Source: Formicarius rufipectus
Lineage: Eukaryota; Chordata; Aves; Passeriformes; Formicariidae
Reading direction: 5' to 3'
Assembly (NCBI GenBank): GCA_013399695.1
Contig: VXAU01006135.1
Location: 2,241,842 to 2,305,841, forward strand
DNA: 64,000 nucleotides
Shown: in pieces, positions 1 through 11,880 of the stretch
Layout of the letters: every line of letters starts with the position of its first letter
Numbering within the stretch: the stretch's first letter is position 1
Made by a program: the position numbers and the translations under genes
Notes under the pieces: generated by a model
Databases searched by the model: none
What the model was told of the DNA's origin: nothing
Seen by the model: only the letters and a program-made list of their open reading frames with translations

Positions 1-724
1 AAAGTGTTGTGCCATAATATTTTGATTTGGGAACAATGTTTTGTGAATACAAGTGGCAAATGTATTTTTTTCTGGGGAGTGACATCATATTACTTGTTTG
101 CTGAGTGTGTCTGGAGACTTATTGGTGGACCACGAAGCCCAGACTGTAGGTAATAACTGTGCTGCTAGGACTTCAATAGTTAATTGCTCTTCATTACTTG
201 CTTCTTAGGAGTCATATTATACCATTATGAAGTCAGAAAGCATTAGGAATTGAATAAGGACATGGAAAGGGATACTGAGCAAAATAAATAACCAGTCACA
301 TGCAAAGATCAGTGAATATTTGGTGTGAGCAGATTGAAGGTAACAAATAAAGTTAAAAATTAATATTTGGTGACTAGATGTGAGTAAGAAAGGAATTTGG
401 GGGAGCATTCAATAATAAACAAGTTTATTCTGTGAGTGGCAAAGCTAATGAACATGTCCCCTGTTGTATTGAGGGTTTTTTTCAATTCCTCTCCCAGAAT
501 TTTTGTTCTTGGTAATAACCTGCTACTAGACTTTGAACAGCCAAATTTTTTGTATATGCTGAACTACTTACAAAAACAAACTAAAAGGAGTAAGTAAATC
601 CAAACTGTAAAACAGCTCACAGGGACTCAAGAAGATTGAGTTTGTTTGGTGTGCATCACAGATAAGCAAAGCTGCATCTGGAAGGTGTGCATTCCATGTG
701 TTCCACTAAATGACTGGAAAATGT
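1..724. other. Gene-free unique sequence
   Basis: This is AT-rich single-copy-looking DNA. The only notable ORF, about 63 codons on the minus strand, is hydrophobic low-complexity translation without a credible start context or domain. I see no repeat family, splice-site pair or RNA gene here. Confidence 0.6.
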
Positions 725-970
725 TTAGGCAGTGACTTCTTTCTTCTGCAAGAAAGTAGCGGCATAAATCCTCCTTGGTTTTGTTGATATATTTATTTTT
801 GGCACTCCAGAGAAGTTGATGGCAGCCATGGTCAGAACTTGTGTCACCTTGTATTTTTCATGGTTTGTTTCTTTCCTGTTAATGTGTTGAATTAATTGGG
901 GTAATGTGACAAGGGACATTGGAAAATAGCGTTGTCTTAAATATTCTTCTCTAGTCTCTTTGAGTTGCAT
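725..970 (-). CDS. Candidate small ORF, 81 aa, unrecognised
   Basis: An ATG at 970-968, with A at -3, opens an 81-codon frame ending in TAA at 727-725. The product starts MQLKETREEYLRQRYFPMSL. It is rich in charged and polar residues (Lys, Arg, Glu, Gln, Thr) and poor in the Ser/Leu/Cys runs that mark shadow frames, ending in a basic tail with KPRR and QKKE. No signal peptide, membrane segment or known domain is visible. The frame stays open upstream to about 1195, but that extension runs through a MIR-like relic (1045-1112), so it is probably not ancestral coding sequence. It could be a real small gene, the last exon of a spliced gene, a processed pseudogene fragment or chance. I do not recognise the family and infer no function. 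Confidence 0.22.
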   Translation of the reverse strand: MQLKETREEYLRQRYFPMSLVTLPQLIQHINRKETNHEKYKVTQVLTMAAINFSGVPKINISTKPRRIYAATFLQKKEVTA

Positions 971-1044
971 ATTAATTATGGTGTCAACTTGGTTGGGTGC
1001 TGGTTTGGGTATTTGGCCATCATCAGATCCCAGTGCTCTATTCT

Positions 1045-1112
1045 CCTCCAGAGACTTGCTGCGTGATGTTGGGCAAGTCTCCTGACCCTTCCAGCCTGCT
1101 CTGTTTAGCTTG
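1045..1112 (+). mobile_element. MIR-like SINE relic
   Basis: The stretch around 'gttgggcaagtctcctgacc' follows the MIR core order: a CTTRCTGTGTGAYCTTGGGCAAGTC-like block, then a degraded pyrimidine-rich 'CCTCTC' block. It is old and diverged. It lies within the open frame that extends the 725-970 ORF upstream. Confidence 0.5.
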
Positions 1113-3711
1113 AAGTTCTTTGGCACTGATGTTTCAGTCTCGCTGTAGGCATGGCTAACACTCAGCGTGGGGGTGGGGGGCCTCAAACTACACAATTCCA
1201 GGACAAAAAAACAAATTTACAGTAAGACTGTTTATTGCACATAATGGACCAGCTTAACTGTGTCATTCTTGTTCTGAGAATCTCATTTAGGCATCAAAGC
1301 CATCACCACAGGATGTAAATAGTCTTTCCAAAATTGAGTAAATATGACACATATGAGCTGATTTTTAATTCCTGTAGTCCAAGTCGTGCAGATATTACAG
1401 CATTTTTCTGTGGCCATTTTTTTCAGTTTTCTTCCTTTCCCCATGAACCATTTATTGACTTCAGTCATTTGTCATTTAGACAATAAATTTGACCTTGAAT
1501 TCTGACTTAAAAATCAATATAACATGAGGCATAATTAATACACCTATTGCCAATGACTAGACAGGTCTAACCTGATTGTCCAGCCAGCAACACACATTCA
1601 AGGAAGAACACTAAAAACTGCCTTTTGGTATAACCATTAAAATGTGCAATTAATATTCAGGCCAATGGGAATCATTTATTATTTATCTGTCCCGGAAAGG
1701 AAAACATTTAATACAGCTAGCACAAAAAATAGAACTCCCCTAGAAGTCTTTTAAATGCTGTTTCTCATAAATAAAATTAAATGTATGTAATTGTAATGTT
1801 GCTCTCCAGACACTCTTGTTGTGAGGTACGACACTGTGTTATCTGTACAAACAGAGAAGAGAGTAAAAGTAGGTAGCAGCTTCCCAAGGCTTGTTTAGGT
1901 CAATCACTAACCAAACTGACTTGATTAGACATTATGTACTGTGTGATGTATAATCAGGGTAGAAAACAAGTTGTTCTGTCTCCTGTGCCACATTTGTCTG
2001 CTTGAGTGTGGATGAAGGAAAGAATGCTATTACAGGAAAAAACATCCTTAATAAAGTCCAGGTGACCCTGTGGTCCAAGCAACCATACAAAGCCTGAGCA
2101 GGAGGCTCCTGATACCATTGAGAATGTGCCAACAGAATACAGGAAAGAAGACAAATACCAAGAATTTTCAAAGCAAAGATGAGAATGACCTAAAGTCATG
2201 TGCTAACCCTACACTGTGGGCTGTTAGTTTTAGGATCGCAGCAGCTGCTCTCCATTTCCTGCTGAAGGACCTTGGTTTGGGCTTCTCCCACCTCAGTCAG
2301 CCTGAATTGCCTGTTGCTGAGCTGAGTTTCACAGCTATGCTAACTATGATGCCTGTGGTGTGACTCCCTCTTTCTCCTTATGGGACAGTTCGTGGCAAGA
2401 TTCCTCTAATCTAATTGTAGTCATACCAAAGTTGGGTTTCTGGACTTCGCCATTAATGGAGAATCCCATTGCAGGAACAGAGAGTGACGGGCATCTTCAG
2501 CTGTGATTTCTCTATCATGTCCAAGATAGCTGAGATGAATGAAAGAGGTAGTGTGCAATGACCTTAAAAGAGATATCTGTTTTTTAAAAGACCAAAGTTA
2601 AGGAAACAAATTTCACCCTTTCACTGCAGAATTAAAGGTCAAAATACCTGACTCCTCAAACAGACCCACTGAATAACCCTGCTGCCTGAACCCCTGTGAC
2701 AGCTGTTCCTCAAGGTCATAGAATGAATGTAAGGTAATGTTTAACACAGCTGGGAAGAGAAAACAGAAGGATGTGGTGCTGGGAAAGGCAGAAACCTTAT
2801 CTCTTTGGTATCACAAAATAGGATTGCAGGAACCATGGGGACATACCCTCCATGTCCTGGGAAAAGTCCCAGGTGAAGGTCAGGAACAATAGTAGCAAAT
2901 GCTCATTCACTTCCTCACCACAGTTTAGTTACTGCCCATGTGTGACAGAAACACTGCTGAGTGGCCAGCCAGGCAGCAGTCACAAGTTTTTTCAGTCTAT
3001 AATAGCATTCATCCATTAACCATAAATAATCTATATTTATTCGAGGGGTCCCTAACAAAGCCATATGTACATTGCACAGAGCATTAGACTATCAAGGTAT
3101 AAACTATTTAAAGCAGCCAGTGTTTGAATTGTCATTTTTTAAGTTTAACATTATGTTGTTTCAATATCTAAGGCCTTCTTCCCAATACAGCAAAAATGCA
3201 AAACACATTGAGAGAAAATGTAAAACATACTAACTTGATTCTTATGAGTGCTCTGGATTGTGTCACAATTCACTATTAATTTAGACCACATTCCAGTGGC
3301 TCCTCCCTTCCCTCTGCATTCTGGACCAATCTGTCACAGAATTACACCAAAGATTAAATGAAAAATGTGTATGTTCATATATGTGCAGCTTGGAGGAAAT
3401 GTTTTGTATATGCAGTTTAGGGAGTGTGGTTTTCCATTAGTAACTTGAAATGATGGGCTGATTTTGAAGGCCATTTGCGTAATAAATTTCTTCTGGGCAT
3501 CAGGGACATCTACATGGTCAGTTCTGTGAAGACCATCACGGGCTTCATGGTGAGGCTTGTCTCAGCCCCACCCACCCATGATGGAGACCCAAATCGTGGT
3601 TAAATCCCCTCATTGAGGAATTATGGCAGCCAGAACCAATTTCTGCTCTGGGAGAGAAGAAATGACCTTGTGGTTTCAGCTCCAGAATATGGCTCAGCAA
3701 AACTGGGTTGT
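1113..3711. other. Gene-free unique sequence
   Basis: Apart from the AT-rich candidate element at 1480-1800, this stretch holds no recognised repeat or RNA gene. A minus-strand frame near 1932-2171 looks like a signal peptide (residues ILGICLLSCILLAHSQ) but starts on TTG with no upstream in-frame ATG. It lies on a polypyrimidine-rich run, so I do not call it a gene. Confidence 0.5.
1480..1800. promoter_or_regulatory. Possible conserved non-coding element (AT-rich, homeodomain and CCAAT motifs)
   Basis: The segment combines several TTAATTA/ATTAAT homeodomain-type cores (near 1532-1540 and 1650) with two CCAAT sequences (near 1548 and 1660) and repeated TTTATTATTTAT/AATAAA-like runs. No repeat family explains it. 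The pattern would fit either a distal enhancer or AT-rich 3' UTR-like sequence. This is composition-based inference only. Confidence 0.18.
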
Positions 3712-3800
3712 GTTTCTGCCTCTTTTATAGGCTTCCTGTGTGACCTTGGGCAAACCACTTATATTCTTTTCCACCTGTAAAGTGAACAAAATGAATTTTC
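3712..3800 (+). mobile_element. MIR SINE fragment
   Basis: The sequence 'ctgtgtgaccttgggcaaac' followed by 'cacttatattc..ccacctgtaaagtg' matches the MIR core and the 'catctgtaaaatggg' block in the right order and spacing. Plus orientation. The 3' tail has decayed after about 3800. Confidence 0.75.
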
Positions 3801-6256
3801 CTATTTTCTCATCTTAAGAACATAAGTGCTTTGGGATAAGGGTAATCTTAGCTGGTGTTGTGACAGTATTAGGCACAATGGGATCCTTGTCTTAATAGGA
3901 CTATTGTGAACACAGTATTTATTTAGGGCATTTTGACATCACTTTGTCCAAAGCAGCTTTTGGAAGGTAATGGAAATAATGTGTGTAATCAGACTTTTCA
4001 GAGGCATATTTTTTAGGGGAGTTTTGTCAATTTTCTGTGCAATCGGTATGGCAGGCATGTATTAGAGAGGCAACAACTATTCCTAGTCATCTCTGTTGCT
4101 CTTTCACAAAGCTGAAAGCCAAGCTGCAGAGCACCTTTTAGAAGTCTCACAGAAGGATTTTACCTCCCAGTGGAAAATCACTCAAAGTTTACCCTACACA
4201 GCAACAAAAAGACCGTGGTTTGTCTCCACCAGAACAGTGGACAGATCCTTCTCAATCTGTGAGGTTTTGATGTCCTTGCTTTTTGTGCTCGGTGGTGGTA
4301 GTAAATTTTGGGCAAGGAATTTGGGATCCAATTTGTTTGTAGCTGGACAGCACAGCTGCAATATCTCTATCCAGTTTGTACCCAGAGGGGACCATAAAAG
4401 CCCAACTAAGCACTCCCACTCTGAGTTTCTTGCTTATGGGAGAAGAGCACGTCTCTCAGGGAGGACATCAACTCTTCAAGTCACTGTCAGTGTGTGTGGG
4501 ACAATAGTTTGAAGGATTAAGTGAGAGACAAAAGAAAAATTGTGATCTGTGCTAGGCAAATCCCATAGGTACATCTCCTGAATAGCAGAGGTTTTCAAAG
4601 GCCGCCTAGGGTGGTCCAACTGCTGAGTCCTGACCCCAGGGGGAGCAAAGTTTAGCAAATATTGGGCTGAGACTGGGGAAGATTCTTGCCCTGATGAGCA
4701 GTTCTGCCTTAAAAGTGATCTCTTCTTTCTCCAGAGACACAGGCCTTTTGTGTGCTGATGTTCAGCTGCTCCTCTGAGAGATAAAACCAGATTTTGCAGG
4801 GTTTGCTCTGGAAAGACTGGAGATGGATAACAGTCTGATAACTCAAAGTTATCTGCTACAGCTCCAGTGTATCCTTGTTGCTTTCTGCCCTTGGTTGTGG
4901 TGTCCAAGTGAGGAGACTCATCACCTTATGCTCCTACCACAGCCTGCAGCCCAGCTGGGTCCCTCCAAGAAGACTCTGTCAACCCTGCTGATCTCTTCCA
5001 CTGGCTGGAGACAGAGCCTAATGCAGGTGTTTCAGTGAAACTTACACAATCCAGATGTAAATCCAGTGGCAAGTCCCTCAGGATTAGACATGTCTGGAAA
5101 TGAACATTATTGGGCTGATAAGATTTCTGAGCATTTTTTCCACAGGAAACCCAGTGATTTTCAACTCCAGATTTGGCATGAGAGCTCCCTAAGGCTCCAG
5201 GAGAGGCATACCTTGGATTGTCTGTGACAAGACATGAACAAGAGAGCTCAAGCTGACGTGAAGAGCCAGGCTGGGATGGCTGTTAGGAAGGAAAAAAACA
5301 CTCTATTCTTTACTGCTGGCTTTGAAGATGTGTTCAGGAAAGGATTACAATGTCAAGATTGCAATACTGGTTGCATAAGAATCGCTGTTTGGAGGCAATC
5401 GGTCTTCGGAGGAAAAGCTGAGAGAAGAGGCCATTCACTTCATTCCTGAAGATACACCAAATAAAAAGGGATCAGCTAAACCACAGACAAGCCCCTTTTT
5501 GCTTTTGTAACTATTCATTTTTTCCATCAGACCTCAGAGCATGGAGCTAAAATTTAGCAGCAAAAACCTCCCTGCAGCCCATGGCTTTGCAGTGCCCTAG
5601 ACTAGAATGGGACTGAAGTGGGAATCAATCCCCAACTCTCCAAACTGCAGCAGGGCATAGGACGGTCTGATCTTTACTCTTCACACAGATGAAACTGCTG
5701 CAGTGGGGTGGTTTCCAGGTGGATGTTTCTCATCTCTCAGTTATGGAGAGCCTGAGAGGAAGCAGAGAAATGTTATCAATTCCCTCTGCTCCAGACCATC
5801 AGTCTTTCTCTGCTGACATACCTGGTAACTTGAAAATGATCAAGTAGCAGCTGCTTTTTGATTTCTACTCTTATCCCTAAATCACCGTCTCATGAAATGG
5901 TTTGTTAATGCTTTAAGGCCAACCTAGCATGGGGAGTGTGGTTTCCCCTCCAGCCAGCAGGTAGAGCCAGCAAACCTTGCACTGTGTCACAGGTTAACAG
6001 CAATTTCACAGAAACCTGGATAAACAGATCACTTCCTCTCTCCCTTCCTCCCCCAGAGAAAGCACCAAGTCTAACAGTAATGCTAAAAACCTGTGTAGGA
6101 AAGGAAACATTTCACAGTTGGAAAATACTTGCACAGGTGACCTTCTGTAATGAAGATTTCAGCATTTGCTCTAGTGACTGCAGAAGACCAGGGGATGGGA
6201 ACCTCATTGGATGTAAACCAGCCTCCAAACCGTGCTCGCTCTGTATTTGGGTTTAC

Positions 6257-6272
6257 TTTTTTTTTTTTTTTT
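6257..6272. repeat. Poly-T tract
   Basis: Sixteen consecutive T. No SINE body is recognisable on either side, so it need not be a retroposon tail. Confidence 0.95.
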
Positions 6273-7188
6273 AAGAAGAGCAGAAAAGAAAATAAATAAC
6301 ACTTTGCTGCTTTCCACAGGCCTGTTCCTTACACTGCAAGGGGTTGTGGGTCCAGGCAAGGCAGCTCTGGGCATCTCTGGGCATGTTTGAAGCCACACTG
6401 CACTTCTTCCTTCTTCTCCACTGCAATCATGACTTGGGGTCATTGTCTTCTTTCTTTAGCATTTGAAAGTGAAATCAAGGTGGTGTCTCCCAGAATCTCT
6501 GTTCATTCAGGAGCTCCACACCACAGGCAGCAGAGCTTCACACTGGCTGCCACCTGTGTGCCTCAGTTCCCGTCAGAACTCACCTGCCTGTCTCACCATC
6601 AGGGAAAAGGCCTTAAAAATGTGTTTTACAAAAAAACTACACTCATCTTGTATTACACAGTGTCATACCTAAGACAAAACTTACATAATTCTACAGGCAA
6701 GATATATAGAAAGATAAAAAGAAAATATAATTTCTCATGATAACCTGTGCATACAAACAACTTGGTTCATGTATGTGAATGCCTAGACTGTTCTGTTTCA
6801 GCCTGTGATTACTTTTCATTATTTCATTGTAATATAATTAATGACCATAGGTGTAATTTCTCATTTCAAAACCACAACTGACATTATCATCAAACTATAC
6901 TTTTTATACAAAGCTTGTAGTTACTCTTTTCCCCCCAGTGTTTCTAAAAAACCTTTTGAACTGCTCTCCACACCACTTTCTAAGCTTTCCCAGCACAGTC
7001 ATTTACCTCTGATAGGCACAGTTTTTCAGAAAGAGGTCAAGGATGGTGAAAGTTGCTATCACATCACAAGAGTTGATAATGCTGCCTTCCCCTCAATGCT
7101 TTCTTTTGCTTGCCTTGCAAGGCCTCTTTCAGTTCCCTTGACCCCACTGCCCTGCTCCTTTCTACTGATACAAGAGAATTAATAATAG

Positions 7189-7210
7189 AGCTCCGGTTTT
7201 CACCGGAGTT
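7189..7210. other. Short perfect inverted repeat (hairpin)
   Basis: CTCCGGT at 7191-7197 and ACCGGAG at 7202-7208 are perfect complements with a TTTC loop. The next two outward positions can pair as G-T and A-T. Each arm holds a CpG, which is unusual in this CpG-depleted sequence. No function can be assigned. Confidence 0.6.
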
Positions 7211-9784
7211 GCACAACCACTGGGATATGGCAGTAAAACACACAAGCCAACGCTCACAGCAGCTAACCCCTCCACCTCCTGAAATCCATTTTCCTTGATG
7301 CCTTTGATCTGGGGCAGGTGGGAAAGAAAGCAAAAGGCCTCTGGCAGAATTATGACCACAGTGCCTTTCTAGGTGGCACAGCCTCTTCCTTGAGACTCCC
7401 TGTGCCATTAATGGCTCCTTTGTGCCAGACTGTATCAGACCACCAAGGCATTTACCCAAAGGCTGTGTGTAGAATAAAAAGTAACATTTTGCTGCTTCTT
7501 TCTGAAGGTCATATGCCTTTCAGTCACACAGCAGCTCACGCAGAGGCAGTCGGGTAACAGGACATCAGGCTGGGGGAAGAAGTGGCTTTCCCATCTGTTC
7601 TGTGGGAACAGCCGTGAGTCCTCACACAGGCATGCTCTCCCTCCCCCCTCACAACCCTCTCCCAATTTCCTTAAACCAATTGATAAATCCCCTTGTTGTT
7701 CACCTTCCAAAATTCAGTAGCAAAGGGAAATAGTTCATCTCTTTGCACAATGTCACTATGGCCTCAAAGGCCAGCACTGAATAAACACCCAGCTCTGCTC
7801 ATGGATGTTTTCTGCTGTTGCAGTTGTGTCTTGCCAGGATGGCCAAAATTCTGGTACATCTTCCCATAATTTGCAGGTATTTCATGCTGGACAGGTCAGG
7901 AGAGGTCAAAGAACCATAGAAGTTCCTTCCTAGTCTTGTGAAGAACATTAAAGGGCAGAAGCCTTTAAAAGTGGTGGTTTGCATCTAATGGGCATAAATG
8001 AGAAATGAGTAGGTTGTACAAACTCCATCTGCATGCTCTTCCCTCTCAGTGGTGTCAGGTATGAGGAAACTTCAATTGTAGCTGAGCAAAGGAAAACCAG
8101 ATTCTTCTACAGAAACGATCTCCCTCTGCTTCCCTGCTCCACTCACCCTGCTTGTGCCACCTCCCATCCTCCCCTTGGGCCTGGCACTCACCCACACGAT
8201 GCAGTTGTGTCTGTTCCATGGAAGAGTGTGGAACCAGTTGTGCAGGACACGTTTAAGAATGCTTTCAAGCTACATGGAGGGTGTCCCAGGGCAGAAGTCT
8301 GCTGAGTGTGCCTCAAGCAGCACAAGAGCTGTTTCAAACCAAAGGCAGGAATGTGACTATCAAGTTAATTTGCCCCTTATCCAGATGCCTTGCTTTGAAG
8401 AGAAACACAGGTGCTTTATTTCCATATTTTTCCTGGGTCTCCCAGAAACCCTTTAGAGTGAAGGCTGCTGACACAAGTACTGAAGTGCTGGGTGTCCCAG
8501 GCAATTTTTGAGTGGAATTTTGATTTACAGGCACAGTGGCTTTGGACAAGTCATCATGTTTTTGAAACAAAAGAAAGAAACAGAAAAGAAAAATATCAAG
8601 GGCTGGTGATGTATCTCTGGATGATCTCTTCTGACAAATTCCCAGTAGAGCCAGAGAAGACCATTGAGATGGAACAGAAAAAAAATATGCTTGAACCCAT
8701 GATCGTTAGGCTGGCTTGACTTCTCAAATCTCCTGCATCTGTGAGTGAAGTATTGAAATCGGAAATTGAGAGGGATTCCTCTCCCCAGCTACCATTCTTA
8801 GACAGCACTGCTCTGTTGTGTAACCCTCTGAAGACATTAAAACGTCTTTCCCTTCCTGTAAGAAAAGATTTTCTTTTCCTTCTCTTAAGACATTAATTAC
8901 AGGGTCACTGACTTTGGCAGATTACTTGCTAAATTGAGTTGCATCAGGATATCCTATATTTTATTGTGATGACCACCCAACTTGACAGCCACTTGGGCTT
9001 GACCTGAGATTTTTCCAACACTAAAATCATGACTCTTTAAAGAGAGAGAATTAATGGCTGCTCTAAAGTGATTGAAGATCACTAAAGAAAGCCAGAAACA
9101 CTCACCTTTCTCCAACTCCTGGCCATATGAACCAGTTCCTCCTTTTGTCTTGACATCAGCAATCACAGAGCTGCATGGGGAGTTCAATCTGTTTGGTGAT
9201 CTTTCTAAAGAAAAAAATAAAATAGAATTTCAAATTTCTTCTTGTTAGGGAGGATGAAAGCTGGCTCAAAGAAGAGGACTGAGTCTGCCATAACTGTGGT
9301 TGTCACCATAAGGTCACAGGAGTAAATGCCTGCTCTGGCATCAGCAAGGTCCTGGTGAACTGTGGGAGAACCAGAATTTCCTCATGGGCCCCAGGAATGG
9401 TGCATGGGAAAGCACTGGAGAGCTGTGACCCTCAAATCAGATCAGTATCTGCACTGTACAGAGCTACCAAACCAAGGAATGGCACTCATCACCCACCCAC
9501 CTGATCCAGGTAGGAACTCAGAGGGAGCAGCAGAAGGAGCTCAGATTTGTCTCCTTAGAACAGCAGTTCGTTCATGTGGAAGAACACACAGCAGGTGGCC
9601 CCTGGGTTCCCATAAGTCTCTTTCTCATCCCTTGTTTTCACCTTTTTGTCTCTGGTTTTATGTGACACAGATGCAGAGCCATTCCCTGGATTGCCATAAC
9701 CCCTCACTTTTCCACTAAGTCTTTCAGGTACATCCCATTTTCATACTGAAATGGCCTCTCTGGCATTTGAAAATTGCAATATTT

Positions 9785-9820
9785 AAAAAAAAACCCAACC
9801 AACCAAAAAAAAAAAAAACC
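9785..9820. repeat. A-rich / AACC low-complexity tract
   Basis: Two poly-A runs separated by 'cccaaccaacc'. This kind of A/AACC low-complexity DNA is common in bird genomes. Confidence 0.9.
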
Positions 9821-11734
9821 CACAACTGTTTGGTTTGTGTTTTGAAGCCAATGATAGACAACCTCATAATTTAGTAGCCATCACAGCAACATGATTTAAC
9901 ACAGAAATTCACCCATTCTCATGCTTAGTGGGAAAAGAAGTGGCAGAGGTTTTAATTGCCCCACATGCAGGGAGAGGCTCAAACCCAAGGGCTGGAGGAG
10001 GCGACCCCTGACTGCAGTTTTGGATGGGCACAGTGTCCTTGCAGAGTGGTGGGCCTGACTGCAGCATTCCTTCTTCCATAGGCACCATTTATCACCAGCA
10101 TGTAGATGGGTTCCAACAGGGACAGAAGGAAAACACTGGCACTGTTTTCATTAAAAGATACAAAAGATTTGCAGTGTAGCTGACAGAGACCATATGTGAC
10201 CTGCTTAGCGTTCAGTAGGGCTGACAAAGAGCAAAAGGAGTGTCCTGTGAAGGTAAAGCTATACCTCACCTTAATGAACAGCAACTCGGGGTAGGAGGTA
10301 GGAGAGGATGATCAGATTTCCCATGACCTGGAGTTCAACTTCTTTGGATGCCACCAAGAGTGGCTGAGATAGCAAGGTAGCTCATCAGAAAAGGAGTGAG
10401 AAAATGGGAAGACCCTTTTTTTCCTTTCTTAATGGAAAAGCTTGGCCTGGAGCTTGTCACAAGCTGCCAGCAGCAGCCATGATCTGCATGCAAACCACTG
10501 TGTTTTGCATGTCACAGCAAAATTCTACCAGGAGAAGCAGTGGGATGAGTGCAAACATGTCCCTCTTCTCACAGGGGGAAGCATTTGGAGGTGTGGAGGA
10601 GCAAAGCCCACCCACTCCCCCAGCCAGCCTTGCACATCCGTGTTACACACATGTGATCAGCCTGGCAGTGGCCACGAGCAGCATCACCAAAACCTTCACA
10701 CACAAATCAAGTCCCCCGTCCCCCTGGGCTCTGTCAGGAGTGCAGGGAGCTGCATTTCATCCTCTTATGCAGGACACACAGAAGTGCTAAGGGACTTTGG
10801 GCAGAAATTGAGACTGTTCCCTACAGTAAAGAGCCTGTTCTTCTCTAACCTCAGGCAAGACAAGGTGCCCATCAGTTCTGTTCATCTCATTGCTACTCTT
10901 CCCACCTGCCTGCTGCACACAACTGCTGCATTCTGTCTGACTTGCCTCAGTTACATGTTGACAGAATGTTTCATATTTGGCACCCTTTATTTCATTCTAG
11001 TGTTTTTAGCTGCTACTGTGAAATCAATAAAAAAATCTTACTGATGCAGCATGAGAGACATGGTCTGTACAATCACAGTAGGCATAAGTGAAGAAGGAAA
11101 CAAACCTTGACCTTATTTCATGCTGTTGAAAAACACTTGAATAAATCCAAACATTTCCTCAAAGTTTAACTGGAGGTCAGGGAGAGAGGAAGAGACTTGA
11201 AGTTGCTTCATTCCCTGTAGACCTGAGATCAGAGTAAACCCCAGCTTGCTTGTAACACCAGCCACTGACACAGAACCAGCTCTGGGATGGCACTTGGCAA
11301 TGTTCAATCCAGTCAGACCAGAGGCTGTGGTTCCTCTGGTTGAAGGCATTTCAGTGCCAAATCACCTGCCAGTGGCTGGGGCCCTGGTCAGAGCAGTGCT
11401 GTGTGGAAGGCACTGAAAAAGCTTTATCAATTAGGCACAGGAACCACAGAGAGCTGAATGTCCCCACAGTTAAAAAGGTTAATATAAATAAGTATATTTT
11501 AAAATGTTATTTATTGTTTCTTCAAGTAGCAGCCCTTCACAGCCCCGTGGCTCTGTGGTTGGAACATGGTTTCACAGAATTTACGTGGGCACTTGTTTAG
11601 GTGTGGGGGGGGAAGATGGATGTTACAGCACCCTGACACCCTCTCCTTGTATATCACATGTTGCTCGCCTCGCCCCTGCCCTCTGCTCGCCTCCTTCACT
11701 GCCCCATCTGTGCAAAGGAGGCTTTGTAGGGCTG
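9821..11734. other. Gene-free sequence containing the longest ORF and a possible terminal exon
   Basis: The longest frame of the window (10442-11044, plus, about 200 codons) lies here. Its product is Ser/His/Cys/Leu-rich with no domain, and a second frame overlaps it, so chance is the best explanation. The end of this stretch has the splice-acceptor and AATAAA arrangement listed separately. Confidence 0.5.
10856..11045 (+). other. Possible terminal exon of a non-coding transcript
   Basis: A pyrimidine-rich acceptor, 'ttcttctctaacctcag', ends at 10855. About 170 bases later comes an AATAAA polyadenylation signal at 11027-11032. There is no clear coding sequence between them. The arrangement would fit a last exon of a long non-coding RNA on the plus strand, but both signals are frequent by chance. 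Confidence 0.12.
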
Positions 11735-11880
11735 GCAGGGTCAGTGATTAATTACACAAAGACAAACAGAGTTAATATTCTTCCTGGATAGAACTAATTA
11801 CTCAGGTGTTTGCTTTTGTAGACCTCAGATTGATTGTTTCAGGGACAAATCTGTCTAATTGAAAAGACCGTTTGTTTTCA
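11735..11880. promoter_or_regulatory. Possible enhancer: homeodomain and forkhead motif cluster
   Basis: Within about 140 bp there are TTAATTA at 11748-11754, CTAATTA at 11794-11800 and a further CTAATT near 11854. Forkhead-like cores ACAAACA (near 11763) and TGTTTGCT (11807-11814), and TGATTGTTT near 11831, lie among them. The segment is not repeat-derived as far as I can tell. Enhancer function is inference from motif density. Confidence 0.25.

Larger units (their letters stand above)
3801..9784. other. Gene-free unique sequence with short low-complexity tracts
   Basis: It contains several frames of 100-143 codons (for example 4096-4512 plus and 4476-4907 minus) that overlap each other on opposite strands and show no domain, signal peptide or splice structure. 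I treat them as chance. A perfect short hairpin lies at 7189-7210 and a poly-T run at 6257-6272. No transposon is evident. Confidence 0.55.

Noticed and set aside
1932..2171. Minus-strand frame that looks like a secreted peptide with signal sequence
   Set aside because: It begins on TTG with no in-frame ATG after the upstream stop, and the hydrophobic part coincides with a polypyrimidine run (tttgtcttctttcctg) that would more naturally be intronic.
10442..11044. Longest ORF, about 200 codons on the plus strand
   Set aside because: Chance gives about half an ORF of this length in such a window. The product has no domain and a shadow-like Ser/His/Cys/Leu composition, and another frame of 128 codons overlaps it.
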